A DNA stretch of 64,000 nucleotides from Amoebophrya sp. A120 (Eukaryota; Sar; Dinophyceae; Syndiniales; Amoebophryaceae), in contig CAJINV010000017.1 in NCBI GenBank assembly GCA_905178155.1, forward strand, positions 922,722 through 986,721, in the 5' to 3' direction. Below are positions 35,369 to 47,300 of the stretch, piece by piece; positions within the stretch are counted from its first letter, which is position 1; each line of letters begins with the position of its first letter. Both the position numbers and the translations under genes were made by a program. The notes beneath the pieces were generated by a model. That model saw only the letters and a program-made list of their open reading frames with translations, was not told the origin of the DNA and ran no database searches.

Positions 35369-38300
35369 ATGGCGGACCCCGACCAGCCCGAGGTGGCCGA
35401 GGAGCAGGCCTACGAAGTGGAAGCGTTGCTGGAACACAGAATCCTCGAGGGCAAGGACTACTTTCTAATCAAGTGGGTAGGTTACGACGACCCGGACTTC
35501 GTGCCAGAAGAAGACTTGGGCGATGCGTATATATTACTTTAAAAATAACGACCACAGCTGTTGACGTCTTAGTCTTTTTATTACTTTTTGTTTATGATTT
35601 CGTTTCAGCTTTTTCTTTTCAACCAGTATGAGAATGAGTATCTATGATCTTTGCTGAACCACATAAGATGAACAAGAAGTCGTGCCTGCAACAAGTTCAT
35701 CAAAGCGATCTTCATGGTGCATCCAACCATGAAAACGAAAATAAAAATCCAAATCCAAATCATACGACCACTGCAGTGACTGGCTGGTCGCTCAAAAGGC
35801 GGAGTTGAAAGCCCGCACGGCGTCGCTGATCGCCACGGGGCAAATTCAACCGGATGAGGAGGGTATTGACCACGAGTTTCTCGGCACCGCCGGGCTTTCC
35901 CAACAAGAGCAGCAGCGCATTATCTCCCCAGCAAACGCAACTCACGATGGCGACCGTCGTGGTCGGTCCGCACGCCGCAACCAGGAAGACCCGGCCCGGG
36001 CGAGTAAGCGGCGAAAACGGGCAGGGAAAGAAGAAGACGAGGACGCAGGAGAACTGCAACCAGATAACAAGAAGGAGAAAAACCAGAACAAGCAAGCGAA
36101 AAGAGATCGGGCGAAGTCTGCGAGGTCAGTTGTAGAAGAGCATGATGGGGGGCCGTTTGAGCTGCAGAACCAGAAAAACCGGAAGGACAAGTCGAAGAGT
36201 AAAAAACGAGCAGAGTCGGGGACAACTTCTTCGCGTCCTCGCGGAGCAGTAGACGAAGTGGAAGCTGCTTCTTCGAAGCGGGACAAAAAAGCAGATGCTG
36301 GTGGTCAACAACAGCAGAAACGAAAAAGGAAGCAAGAAGACGAATCCAGTTCGTCGGACGAGTCTGCCTCAGAAAGCGAAGATGAGAGCAGTAGCAGCGA
36401 AGAACTTCCGGGTCCAGGGAAAGGGTTGAAGGGGGGAAAACTCGGACCCGGCGGAGCAATGGGGCCCTTTGCTGGGAAGGCTGGTAAAAATCGCTGCTTG
36501 TTGTACAAGCTTTCTCGGATAATGAATTTCAATTTAGACTCTTGGTTCTACATGCAGTATTTGAAAGAACAATGTGTGTTCAGATGCAGGCTTTTCGTTT
36601 TCCTCCAGTTTGAAAGAGAAAAAAACTTCCAGGCGTGTTTGGCAAGGGCATTCCGCCCATGATGGCGTCCGCGGGTATTAAGGGCGGGAAGGGATTCCCC
36701 GTGAAAGGCCTGCCACCCATGATGGGCATGAAAGGACTTCCCTTCGGGAAGTCAGCTAAGGGCATCGCGCCACCGGTACATATGATTTGTGTTTTTTCTC
36801 ACGTCTTCGATTATTTATCCAAGTAATTCGAAGCAGTAGTTCCTCGGGCTTCATCGTTTTTGTAATACAAAGTTGACGCAGCTGGCTCCATGCACCTCCT
36901 GCTCCATTTACATTTTTGATGAATTCCTCCGAAAAAATGTACTATCAGATCGCCGTCCCCCCGGGCCAAGGGCGTGCGCAAGAGGAAGACAAAAACAAAA
37001 TCCAGAACCCCCTGGTCGTCGCCAGCGAAAACTTCGCGAAACGGGAACGCACGCAGCTGAAGGAGTTCGTGCTAAAAATGCGGAAGTTTTACCGAAGAAA
37101 GAAGTACGCGTTTGAAGCCGTCACCGGGATAGCGACGCCGGCGCTGGAAGACAATGTTGATGACAAAGACGGCGCTGACAAGGACATGAACCATGCCGAT
37201 GGAACAACGAATGACGCGGAAGATCAAAAATTTAAGCTCTCTTCTTCTCCAGGCTCTTCTTCCAACTCCGGAAATAATAATGACGGCGGGGGTGACAAAA
37301 ATATGGAGCTCGCTGTGGTGTCCACCAAAAAAGCCGATCTACATATCAACGAGCCGTACTCGCAAGAGAAAAAACAGATGCGGGACTGGTTCGAGAAGAA
37401 AAGGAGCGAGTTTCTAAACGCGATCTTCGACACCAAAGGCTCGATGCTGGAGGGGCAGGAAAAGGAGGCGTTCATGAAAGCGAAAGACATGATGACGCAC
37501 CGAGGAGTCCCAGACATCCTGCCCAGTGAGCATCTGGTGCTGGAAGCGCTCTGGCTCATGGTGTGGGATTGCGTGTTGCCCGACCCGGAAGAGGAGACGG
37601 AGGGGAAAATGCGTATAGAAAATCTTAATATGTTGATTATTTCTCCTGAATTGTTGAGACGTAATGCTGGTGGTGCACTTTTTCTTTTTGCATGTCAAAA
37701 GGGCCGCCTTCGATTTACTTTTGTTGTAGCGCCGCGAGGGCATCATGTGAGTGTTGAGAAAATCAAAATTTTATCTAGAATATCGAAACCTATCAACTCT
37801 TCCACAGTCCAAGCTATGCAGGCCGATCTTGCTTCGCCGCGTGACGCCAACGACCCGATTTTGTCCAAATTGAAGCAGGACGCCCTACCAAAAGGAAAAA
37901 TCCCCCCTCCCCATATCAAAACGAAGTTTCTGATCATGTTGGATTTGCGTACACAAATCAGATTTATCTTGCTGGAGAGGAATCAATGCAGGCCTATAAT
38001 ATACTATGCCTGAGTAGGGAGGTTTTGGGCTAGGCACTGAGCATGGCAGGCGACTAGTCTGTAGGGCCAACCGCATCACAAACCGCCTGCAAAATGCGGC
38101 GGACGCTGTGGAGTTGCGTTCTTGCAAGACAGAGACGATTTGTGGCCACAAATCAGCATTGCAAATTTTCTACGATGTATCTTTTCGGTTTGGGGAGGGG
38201 GATTTTTCCTTTTGATACGCCGAGGACCTGATCAACATGCAGCAGGCGTTGAAGATATCAAGCGTAAAAATGTCTGGGTCTGGAAGAATTCATGTCTGTC

Positions 38301-41300
38301 ATGCTTGTCTGGCATGAATCTTAAATCTGTCATGCACGTTACCCAAGAGCTCCGTTTTTCTGTGATGCAGAAGCGCAGTTTGTCATACAGAATAGGCAAC
38401 ACCTAGGAGCTCAGAAACTTGTCATGCTGAGCCAGCATTTGTAGCCTGGCCCCATCATGAGACGCCACCCAGCATCACAATTTTCCAGACCCAGACACTT
38501 TTACATTTGATAGAAGATCGGGAAAAGCGAGGTCGTCGCCTCCCTGCTCGCCATGGCGGAGGAGGAGCTGCCCGCGTCGGTCTTGTCCGGCAAGGCGTCG
38601 TTGGTCCCCAACATCGAGAGCTCCCCCGTGCGGGGGCAAGCGACTCTCGTCCGGCCGTCCGCCATCGCGAGTCCCAGTGCGGGGCAGTACGGAGCCCGGA
38701 TCAAGCAGTCGCCCGCCCCGAACACGACCAACGCGATGGAAGACAGCGAAGGAGGCGGCGGAGGGAACTACCCGGGGATTAACAGCAAACACGCGTCGAA
38801 GAACTCGCTCAGATCGGACAAATCGAGCGCTGCCAAAAGGAGAAAGTTGATGCAGTTGTCCAGACGGGGGAGTAAATTCAACGAGACGAGTGGTACGAGA
38901 GCAGTAGACAATCATCTTCACGACGCAACAAGGAGCAAGAAAACCGCGAGTGTTTCTGCCTCTGCGCACGACGAATTGTCGAAGCACATCGTGCCCGGGC
39001 GGAAGCAGCCACACCCAGACAAGGATCGGCTTGGGCTGTTGTGCTTTTTGGATGAGTTGTCCGACTCGGATGAGGAAGACCTGGAGCCGGCCGACGCGGC
39101 CGGCCGGGTGATGGTGCAATCCAGTCCGAACATGATTCTCGATAGTCCGAAAATGATGCTTGGTGCGGCCGCGAGTGGTAGAAGTGGTGGCGTAACGACC
39201 GACCTCCGGGACGAGAAACTGCGCCATCCGGATCGGTTTCTCCTCCCACCCGCTTCCAAGGCGCGGGCTCTCGCCGAGGGCCCGGAGAAATTGCTCCAAC
39301 TTCTCGTCGACGTCGCGAAACACCACAAGCTGCGGCCGAAGCAGCCGAGACGGAAGAATTTGCTCCTGACCGCCATGGAATTGCTGTGCAAACGGGCCGC
39401 CGAGCAGATCCAAGCCACTCAGCAGGCGACGAAACTGTTTTCGCCCCTGGAGGGGATGACAAAAATCTACGCGCACCTCATCGCGAAGGAAATCAAGAAT
39501 CTGGACCAGCACCCGGAGGTGAAAAAGCATTGGGGAAACTTGATCGCGCAACTGTACAAGGAGTACAACCCCCAGAAACTTGAATCCGTGCCAGAACTGC
39601 TCGTGAAGTACCACAACAAGGAGCGGCTGCTTTATCTCGGTATAATTATGGTCTAATGCTTATGCTCAGCACAGCAAGGGCAGGACGAGGTTGTCTCCAT
39701 TTATGTCGCAGAAGTGCGATAAAAAACTTTTCTTCGTGATGCAAAAGTTCTTGAGCAGGCGCGTTGATCCTTGTATGCAAAGTGAAAGTTGTCGAAATAA
39801 TATATCAGGTATCTGCGACAAGTACCAGGTGCAACCCCGGTCTGACCTCCCCGAGGAAATCAAGGCCAGGGTGAACGGCGACGCAATTACCCCCGGCATG
39901 GCGAAACCGAACCTGCAGCCGCATTTTCCCTTGAACAACAATGATTATGGAGCGGCTGGGGCACCTCTGGCGAACGGGATGAACAACGCGGGCAACAATA
40001 CCACTTCTGCAATGGCAAACGGCACCGCCACAGGATCGGGGTCCTCTGCGACCTCGGGGGACGACCAAATGAATAACGCGAATGACAACAACGAGCGGAT
40101 TTTCCTGGATGAAATGAACGACGACTATTTCAAAGAGTTCCAAGAACTTTATTTCTCGGAGCTCGTGAAGCTCTACGAGCGGTTCAACCCGATGAAGATC
40201 GACAAGATTCGGCCGATATCAAATGTAAAAATGTCTGGGTCTGGAAGAATACGCGATTTGTCATGCAGCTTTTCCATGACCCATAAGGTCTGGAATGCAG
40301 GACCTACCATGACAGATTCTGCGCGATCTCTCTCATGCCATTCCTGCATGAGAAACTCCCTCCCGACTTGGTCAAAACTGGACGACTTTTGGTAATCATG
40401 CAACACAGATTTTTGCATGCTTCAGATTTAGCATGATAAGTTGCACTCTTCCAGACCCAGACACTTTTACATTTGATAGCCGATGCTGGAGAAGAACAGG
40501 ACCCGGGAACAATTGCTTTTCGAGGGTGTTTATCCTGTGCAAAAGTATCGTACTCGTACTGATCGCATTCATGCATTACAAATTTCATTCTCAGGTTAAA
40601 TCCGCATTGCAAATTTTCTTTCATCTCATGCTGAGTCATGCGATTTATACTAGTACGATACTTTTGCAATGCATAGGGTTTGTGACAAATACGAAATCAA
40701 GCAAACGGACGAGTTTGCGCTGCTGAATTTGCCTCTGCAGCGGAAAATCGCGGTGCTGAAGATCAAGCACACGATAAAACGCATTTTCGAGTTGAAAAAC
40801 CCGGAAAAACTGTCAACTCTTCAGACGGTGATGCAGAAATACCACGGAAAAGAGGAAAAATTGTACACTGCGGTGTGCACGAAATATTCGGTTAGCGAAA
40901 ACGACTTATTGATTCGGGAATTGAAGCAGTGCCGCGACAACGCGGAGAAAAAGGAGAATAATAAAGAAGAAAAGCTGGATAAAGAAATCGGCACTAAGAA
41001 TAAAGACGCAGCTGATAAGGACCCTTTGACCGCGAAAGAGAGGAAAAAACAGGAAAAGCAGCGCACGGAAAAGTTGAAGGCGGCGATTAAGGACATCTAC
41101 AAGCAGAAAAACCCGTCGAAGACAAAGGAATTGTCGAAGACTATTTTTCCGAAGTACTTGAACCGGGAGCACGAGTTGTACACAGCATTGTGCAAGAAGT
41201 ACGACATCCCCGTCGATAAGAAGCTTTTGCCGACTGGTGGTACTAGCTCTTCGAATCAAGACAATGCTGACGGTGACTTCGGTCCCCAGGTCGCGATGAA

Positions 41301-44300
41301 GGCCGCGGCGAACAACAAGGACAACAACAATAAAGCTGGAACAACAACATCAAATCTCCCACCCGATAATTCGGACGAGGAGCATTCCGCCGCGAAGCCG
41401 GACAGTGGGCTGGATTACGAGAAACTCATCTACGATTTGTACAAAGAGCACAACCCGACCAAACTGGAAGATCTTCCTGCTCTGCTCCAAAAATACGAGG
41501 GGCAGCAGGACGAACTGTACGAACGGGTGTGTAAAAAGTACAACGTGGAGCCGATCAAGCCGCAACTACAATCCCCCGCCCAGTCTTCCGTTGCGGACCC
41601 GAGCGAAGCGCCGGAAGACGAGCTGAAAGGGCCGTTTGACGACGACCCGAAGTACTTGCAGTATGCGCTGGATGTACTGTGCATTCTACTGCGGTCCTTG
41701 TCCAACTTGTTTCACATGAACGCAAATCTGCACTTGCCCTACAACCAGTCCGCGACCATGCTGAAGGCTTTGCAGAAACAGAAAGAAGTGGTGCACAAGA
41801 AGAACGGTATGACATTGTTCTTTCTTTGGATACTTGTGCCTGCACTTATAACAGTAAAAACAGGTCGAGGTCATGAGGTGCAACAAGTGCTGCTGCGCGT
41901 AGTAAGTACTACTGCCATCTCGATCTTCTACCTCTGGTGTAATGTAAACCGATGAAAAATGTTGCACATTGTTCTTGCAAAACCGTAGTAATAGTAAATC
42001 ATTTGTATTGACAGACCGGTCCTACAAGTCTCTGTACAAATCCTCCTGGGATCTCTCCGTCCTCCCCCCGGACCAACTCCGCGACCTGCAACTGGCGTTG
42101 AAGCCTCGGAAGATGCGGGAGCTCGAGGACAAACTCGGCAGCCGGGTGTTCCTCAGCTACCAAAATGACGTCCTGGAACTCATATGGATTGTAAAAATGT
42201 CTGGGTCTGGAAACTTGTGATGCTGGGTGTCGTATCATGAAGAGCCCACAAGTGCTGGCTCAGCATGACAAGCTTTTGAGCTTCAAGGTGTTGCCTATTC
42301 TGCATGACAAACTGCGTCCCTGCATGACAGCAAAATCGGGCTATTGGGTAGCGTGCATGACAGATTTATGAGTCATGGCAGACAAGCATGACAAACATGC
42401 ACTCTTCCAGACCCAGACATATTTGCATTTGATAACTCAAAGGGTCCAACAAGCAGCAGATGGACCAGGCCATCCTGCTGGTCTCCCGCCTCTTATGCAC
42501 TGCAAAAGTATCGTGCTAGTATAGATTGCAATACAAATTGGCTCAGCATTACAAGTTGAATTTGTTTTGCAGATTTGCCTTGGGAACTAGATTTGTAATG
42601 CATAAATGCAATTAGTACGCTACGACTACGATACTTTTGCACAGGATACCTCTTGGACGACATCAACGGCGACAGCGACTTGGAGTCCGACAAAGACTAC
42701 GGCTGCGACGAGTCGACCACCTGCCTCTACACCGCTTGCACGGAAACCTACCACGGCGACGACGTGCTCCCCATGTACGTGAACCGCCAAAACATCCTCC
42801 TGGACATCCGGATATGAATTGCAAAAGCATCGCAATAGCATGAATTGCATTACAAATTTGCTCAGCATGAGAAATGGAATCTGTAATGCTGCTTGACGTT
42901 AGGAAAAAGATTTGTAATGCATAACTGCAATTACTACGAGTGCGATGCTTTTGCACTGGATACCGGACCCCCTTCGACCATTTGCGACACAAGTACAGCT
43001 GCAGCATCCGGTTCGACTACCAGGAGCCGGTGCTACCCGCGGAACTCCGCGACAAGCCGGAGGAGGACAGAACCCCGATCGAGGACTTCTTCGAAGACGG
43101 CATCACGCCGGAACGGCTCATGGCGCTGCAGAAGGAAATCCACGAGGACGCTTTGCTACCCTTGTTCAAGGACGAGTGGCTGCGGAACCTGAACGCGAAA
43201 AAGATGCGCATGAAGGGCGGGATCGTTTTCAACCTGGAGTTATGGATTGTAAAAGTGTCTGGGTCCAGCACCTCTGGAAACTTGTGATGCTGGGTGACGT
43301 ATCATGAAGAGGCCACAAGTGCTGGCTCAGCATGACAAGCTTTTGAGTTTCTAGGTGTTGCCTATTTTGCATGACAAACTGCGTTTCTGCATGACAGCGA
43401 AGTTAGTGTGGCTCTTGGGTAACGTGCATGACAGATTTATAAGAGTCATGCCAGACAAGCATGACAAACGTGCACTCTTGGAGACCCAGACATATTTGCT
43501 TTTGATAGGAGTTCGACCGGCGGGCCAACACGTTGGCGTTGATCGCGGTCGCGAAGTCGAAGGTGGCTCTGGACTATGGAAGTGTCAGGATTGAAATCGA
43601 CAAAGTTGAAATGATTTGTCATGCATAAAATGGATGCCAGTTGAGTTGGAAGCCCACTTATCAAGCGGCGCATGACAAATTTTCCGAGCACCGGAATCCA
43701 TTTTGTGATGCTGTTTGGGCGCAGAAGACTGCTTTTGTCATGCGAACTTAGTAGCTCTATTACTATTTCAAACCCTAAACAGGCTCACAATCGGCCTCGC
43801 GTGCTATCCCGGCAAGACAGGCACTTCATGCCTTGCATTTTATGCATGACAAATCATTTCAACTTTGTCGATTTCAAACCTGACGCTTCCATATAGACCG
43901 GATCGCGGATAAGGTGGGGGAGGCCTTGGAGCATGGCGCGAAGTACCAGTATTTGCCCTTCGTGGACCGGGACAAGCTGAAGGAAATGAGTGTCGGGCCC
44001 TTCGGCCCCGCGTGGATCCGAACCGACGTGCACTTTCCGCCACCAGTCAACCAGAAGGCGATCCGCAGTTATCACCAGTCGCAACACCAGCAGGCGGTAA
44101 TAGAATGAAAATTTCGTATATGATTTGTCGTGCTTTATTGGTAGGAACAACCAGTGTCAGTGAAGAACCTATGTGTGGTGCCTCATGTTTATGTTCTCAT
44201 GCATGTTTCCTAATTGATTTATCGACTTCGAAACAAAACAGATCCACCGCGACGTTTCGTACACGTCTGATGAGTTCGAGCCGGAACACGATCGAAACGA

Positions 44301-47300
44301 GGACACGACCGCCCCCGACAACGTAGAAGATGAAACCCTTCTCGACCACCGGCCGTTAAAATTGACCCGGCAGATGATTTTCAACCACATCCAGAAGCAG
44401 AAAGCGCGATATGAAAATACCAATGAGGTTCCCATGGGCGACGACAAACACACGAAGTTGAACATCAGGAACTTAATCGATTTCCAGACTTATCAACTGT
44501 AAAAATGTCTGGGTCTGGAAGAATCCAACTTGTCATGCTGATTTTGGATTCTAAAAAAATCTGTATTGCATGAGCAGCAAAGAGAGTCCAAGTTTTGCTA
44601 CACGGAAAGAGCATTTGTCATGCGGTATAGGCATCAGGAAGCCCTCACAAAATCTGTGATGCTAGGGCATGCATCGCAGACATCAGGAGTCATGCAAAAT
44701 GTGCATGACAAGCCTGGCAATCCCAATCTTCCAGACCCAGACATTTTTACATTTGATAAGACCGACACGCTGCACGACTGGGGCAAGGTGAAGCAGAGAC
44801 TGGACAACGCGGTGTTCGACCCCACGGCGGAGCAGGGGACCAAGCAGTCCATCCGGGAAAGACGAGCCTGGAAGTACTGCAGCAATCCGTGGTTGGAGAA
44901 GAAAATTGAGGAGAACTACCGGGAAAACGCGGTGTGCGTGAACTGCCACGAGTTTGGCCACACCATCGAGGAGTGCGATAAGCCGTGCCGGTTCACGAAG
45001 GTGGACTTGGCAAACGCGGAGCCGGAAGACCGGACGGAGGACGCGCTGTATCGGAGGGTGGAAGAGGCGGTGGAGAAGCTGGCGAGTTGGAGAACCAGCG
45101 ATACGTGTGTCACGACAAGGTTCTCGATGTTCAAAATGCAACAACTACTCCACAAGTTGAAGCAGTGGGGCGGCGTGAGTGTCGAGGCGTTGCGCCGAAT
45201 GCACCTACCGCCGGAGAAAATCACCGCTTTAGTGGATGAGATCACGGTGTTGTCACAGTCGGGGTTGGTGTTTCCGGCCGAAGTCGACCCCTTGTGTCAA
45301 GTATCATTTGTAAAAACGTCCCCACCCAAGAGTTGTAATGCAAATCTGCATGCTGAAAATGTTTCTCATGCAGAGACCCATGAGAAGCAGTCTCTAGTCG
45401 TGTTGTGGGATTTGTGATGCTAGAATCATCATGATATGCTAGAACTGTGATGCTGCTGAACAAGCTAAACAGGATTACACTGCGAGGCCTAACTTGTCAT
45501 GCGCAACAGCAAAAGCTGACAGATTTGTCTAGCAGATTTCCCAGCTTGACTCTGGTGTGGGGACGTTTTTATTCAGGATATCAAGCGCTGTTGAAAAACC
45601 CCATGCTACTCCACGACCAGACGAGCCTGACCAACGCCCAGAATTACAAGGGCCAAAGAGACGCGTTCGGGGGGCGGCAGCCGCCGTTACCAGTGCAGCC
45701 TTTGTCGGAATTTATCGTGCGAAAAAAGTGTTTCACTGTAAGGATTTTGCAAGTTTGGCATGACAAGTTCGTTACACATGACAGGGAAAACTTGCCATGC
45801 GAGGTTCCTAAGGGAAAACACAGCTAAAAATCGCCTGTCTTGCATGTGTAGCAAGACAAACACTTCTGAGATGCAGTTTCTGCATTACAAGTTTACAGTG
45901 AAACAGTTTTTTCTTGCGATAGAATTCCGGAAGGAGCAGGGGATTCCAGACCCGCTGACGACCGCGATCAAGATATCCTGAGTAAAAACGTACCCACACC
46001 AGAGTTGTAATGCAGATTTGCAAAGACAGGAAGACTTGTAATGCGCATCCCCATGAGAGCCATTTCCAGTCGTGTTTTGGAATTTGCGACGCTGTGAACA
46101 GGATGAGCAGATGAATCTGTGATGCGGCTGCACTTGCTAACCTGCACTACACTGCATAGCGCAGCTTGTCATGCGTGACTCACAAAACTCCTAGGCTTGT
46201 GTTGCAAAATCCCCATCCTGACTCTGGTGTGGGTACGTTTTTACTCAGGATACAAGAACGCAAGTCACAGTAGCTCGTCGTCTAGCGGACCAGGAGGTCC
46301 GGCGGGAACCACCACCGCGGCGGCATCAACTGCAAAAACCCTTGCGCCGACCCTATCGCCCACGACAACCGCGGCAGCGGCCTCCTCCGGCGATGTTGCG
46401 ACGGTCCATCCTGACAGTCCGAACAAAAGAAGGGATTCGCTGTTCCCAGATTTCTACAACGACGACGATATGAGCAGTAGCGACGAAGAGGATAGCTTCC
46501 TTATTCCGAGTCTGAGGAAAAAGGAAGGCGAGCCGAGTTCTGCAAAGAATAACAACACATCATCTTCGGGCCAAGTAAATGATCAAAATGCAGGAAACGC
46601 CGACAATAACAACAAGAACACCGGCGCAAATACTAAACCTTTATCTGACCTGAAACCGGAGCCGCCGATTCACGGCCCGCCGCCGGTTCCAATCAGCGAC
46701 TGGAAGCACGTGGAGAAGATCTTTTTAGAAGACTACCTGCAACGGTATCTCTACGGCGCCAATGTGATGTCCCGGATTTTGGGGAGGGGCGGTGGGAACC
46801 ATAAACTAATGGAGCAAGAATCCGGAACCCGGATATATTTCCGCGGGGTCGGGATTTCCCCGGATTTGCGGAAGTTTCCGGAATTGGACCAGTTTTGCAT
46901 ATGCATTGCAAAAGTAGCATCGTACTCGTATACATGCTAGTCTTGCATCACAGATGTAGATTCTGACCCTATGCCGCTCCGGCCCCTGCGGAGGCTTGCC
47001 TCCCCAGCGACGCCGGACAATGGCAATGTCGGCGCGGTTGTTTTAGCATCGCAGAAGATGTAGATTTATACCTGAATCACCATGACACATTCCACTTTTC
47101 ATTTTGGAAAAATTATTTGCCATGCGATTTATACTAGCACGATACTTTTGCAATGCATATTACAACGACAGCAGCAAGATGATCTGGGACGACGACATTG
47201 AGAGGGACCGGCATAATGGCCGGGTCTCGATCACGAGCTCGGTACTACACAGGGACGGGACAATCACGTCGAGAACCCAAACGGAATACGCGGACTCGGA

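Noticed and set aside
44936-44977. CCHC zinc knuckle as a retrotransposon gag relic
   Set aside because: It is embedded in a long spliced frame with KH and chromodomain exons. No reverse transcriptase, integrase or protease motif is nearby.
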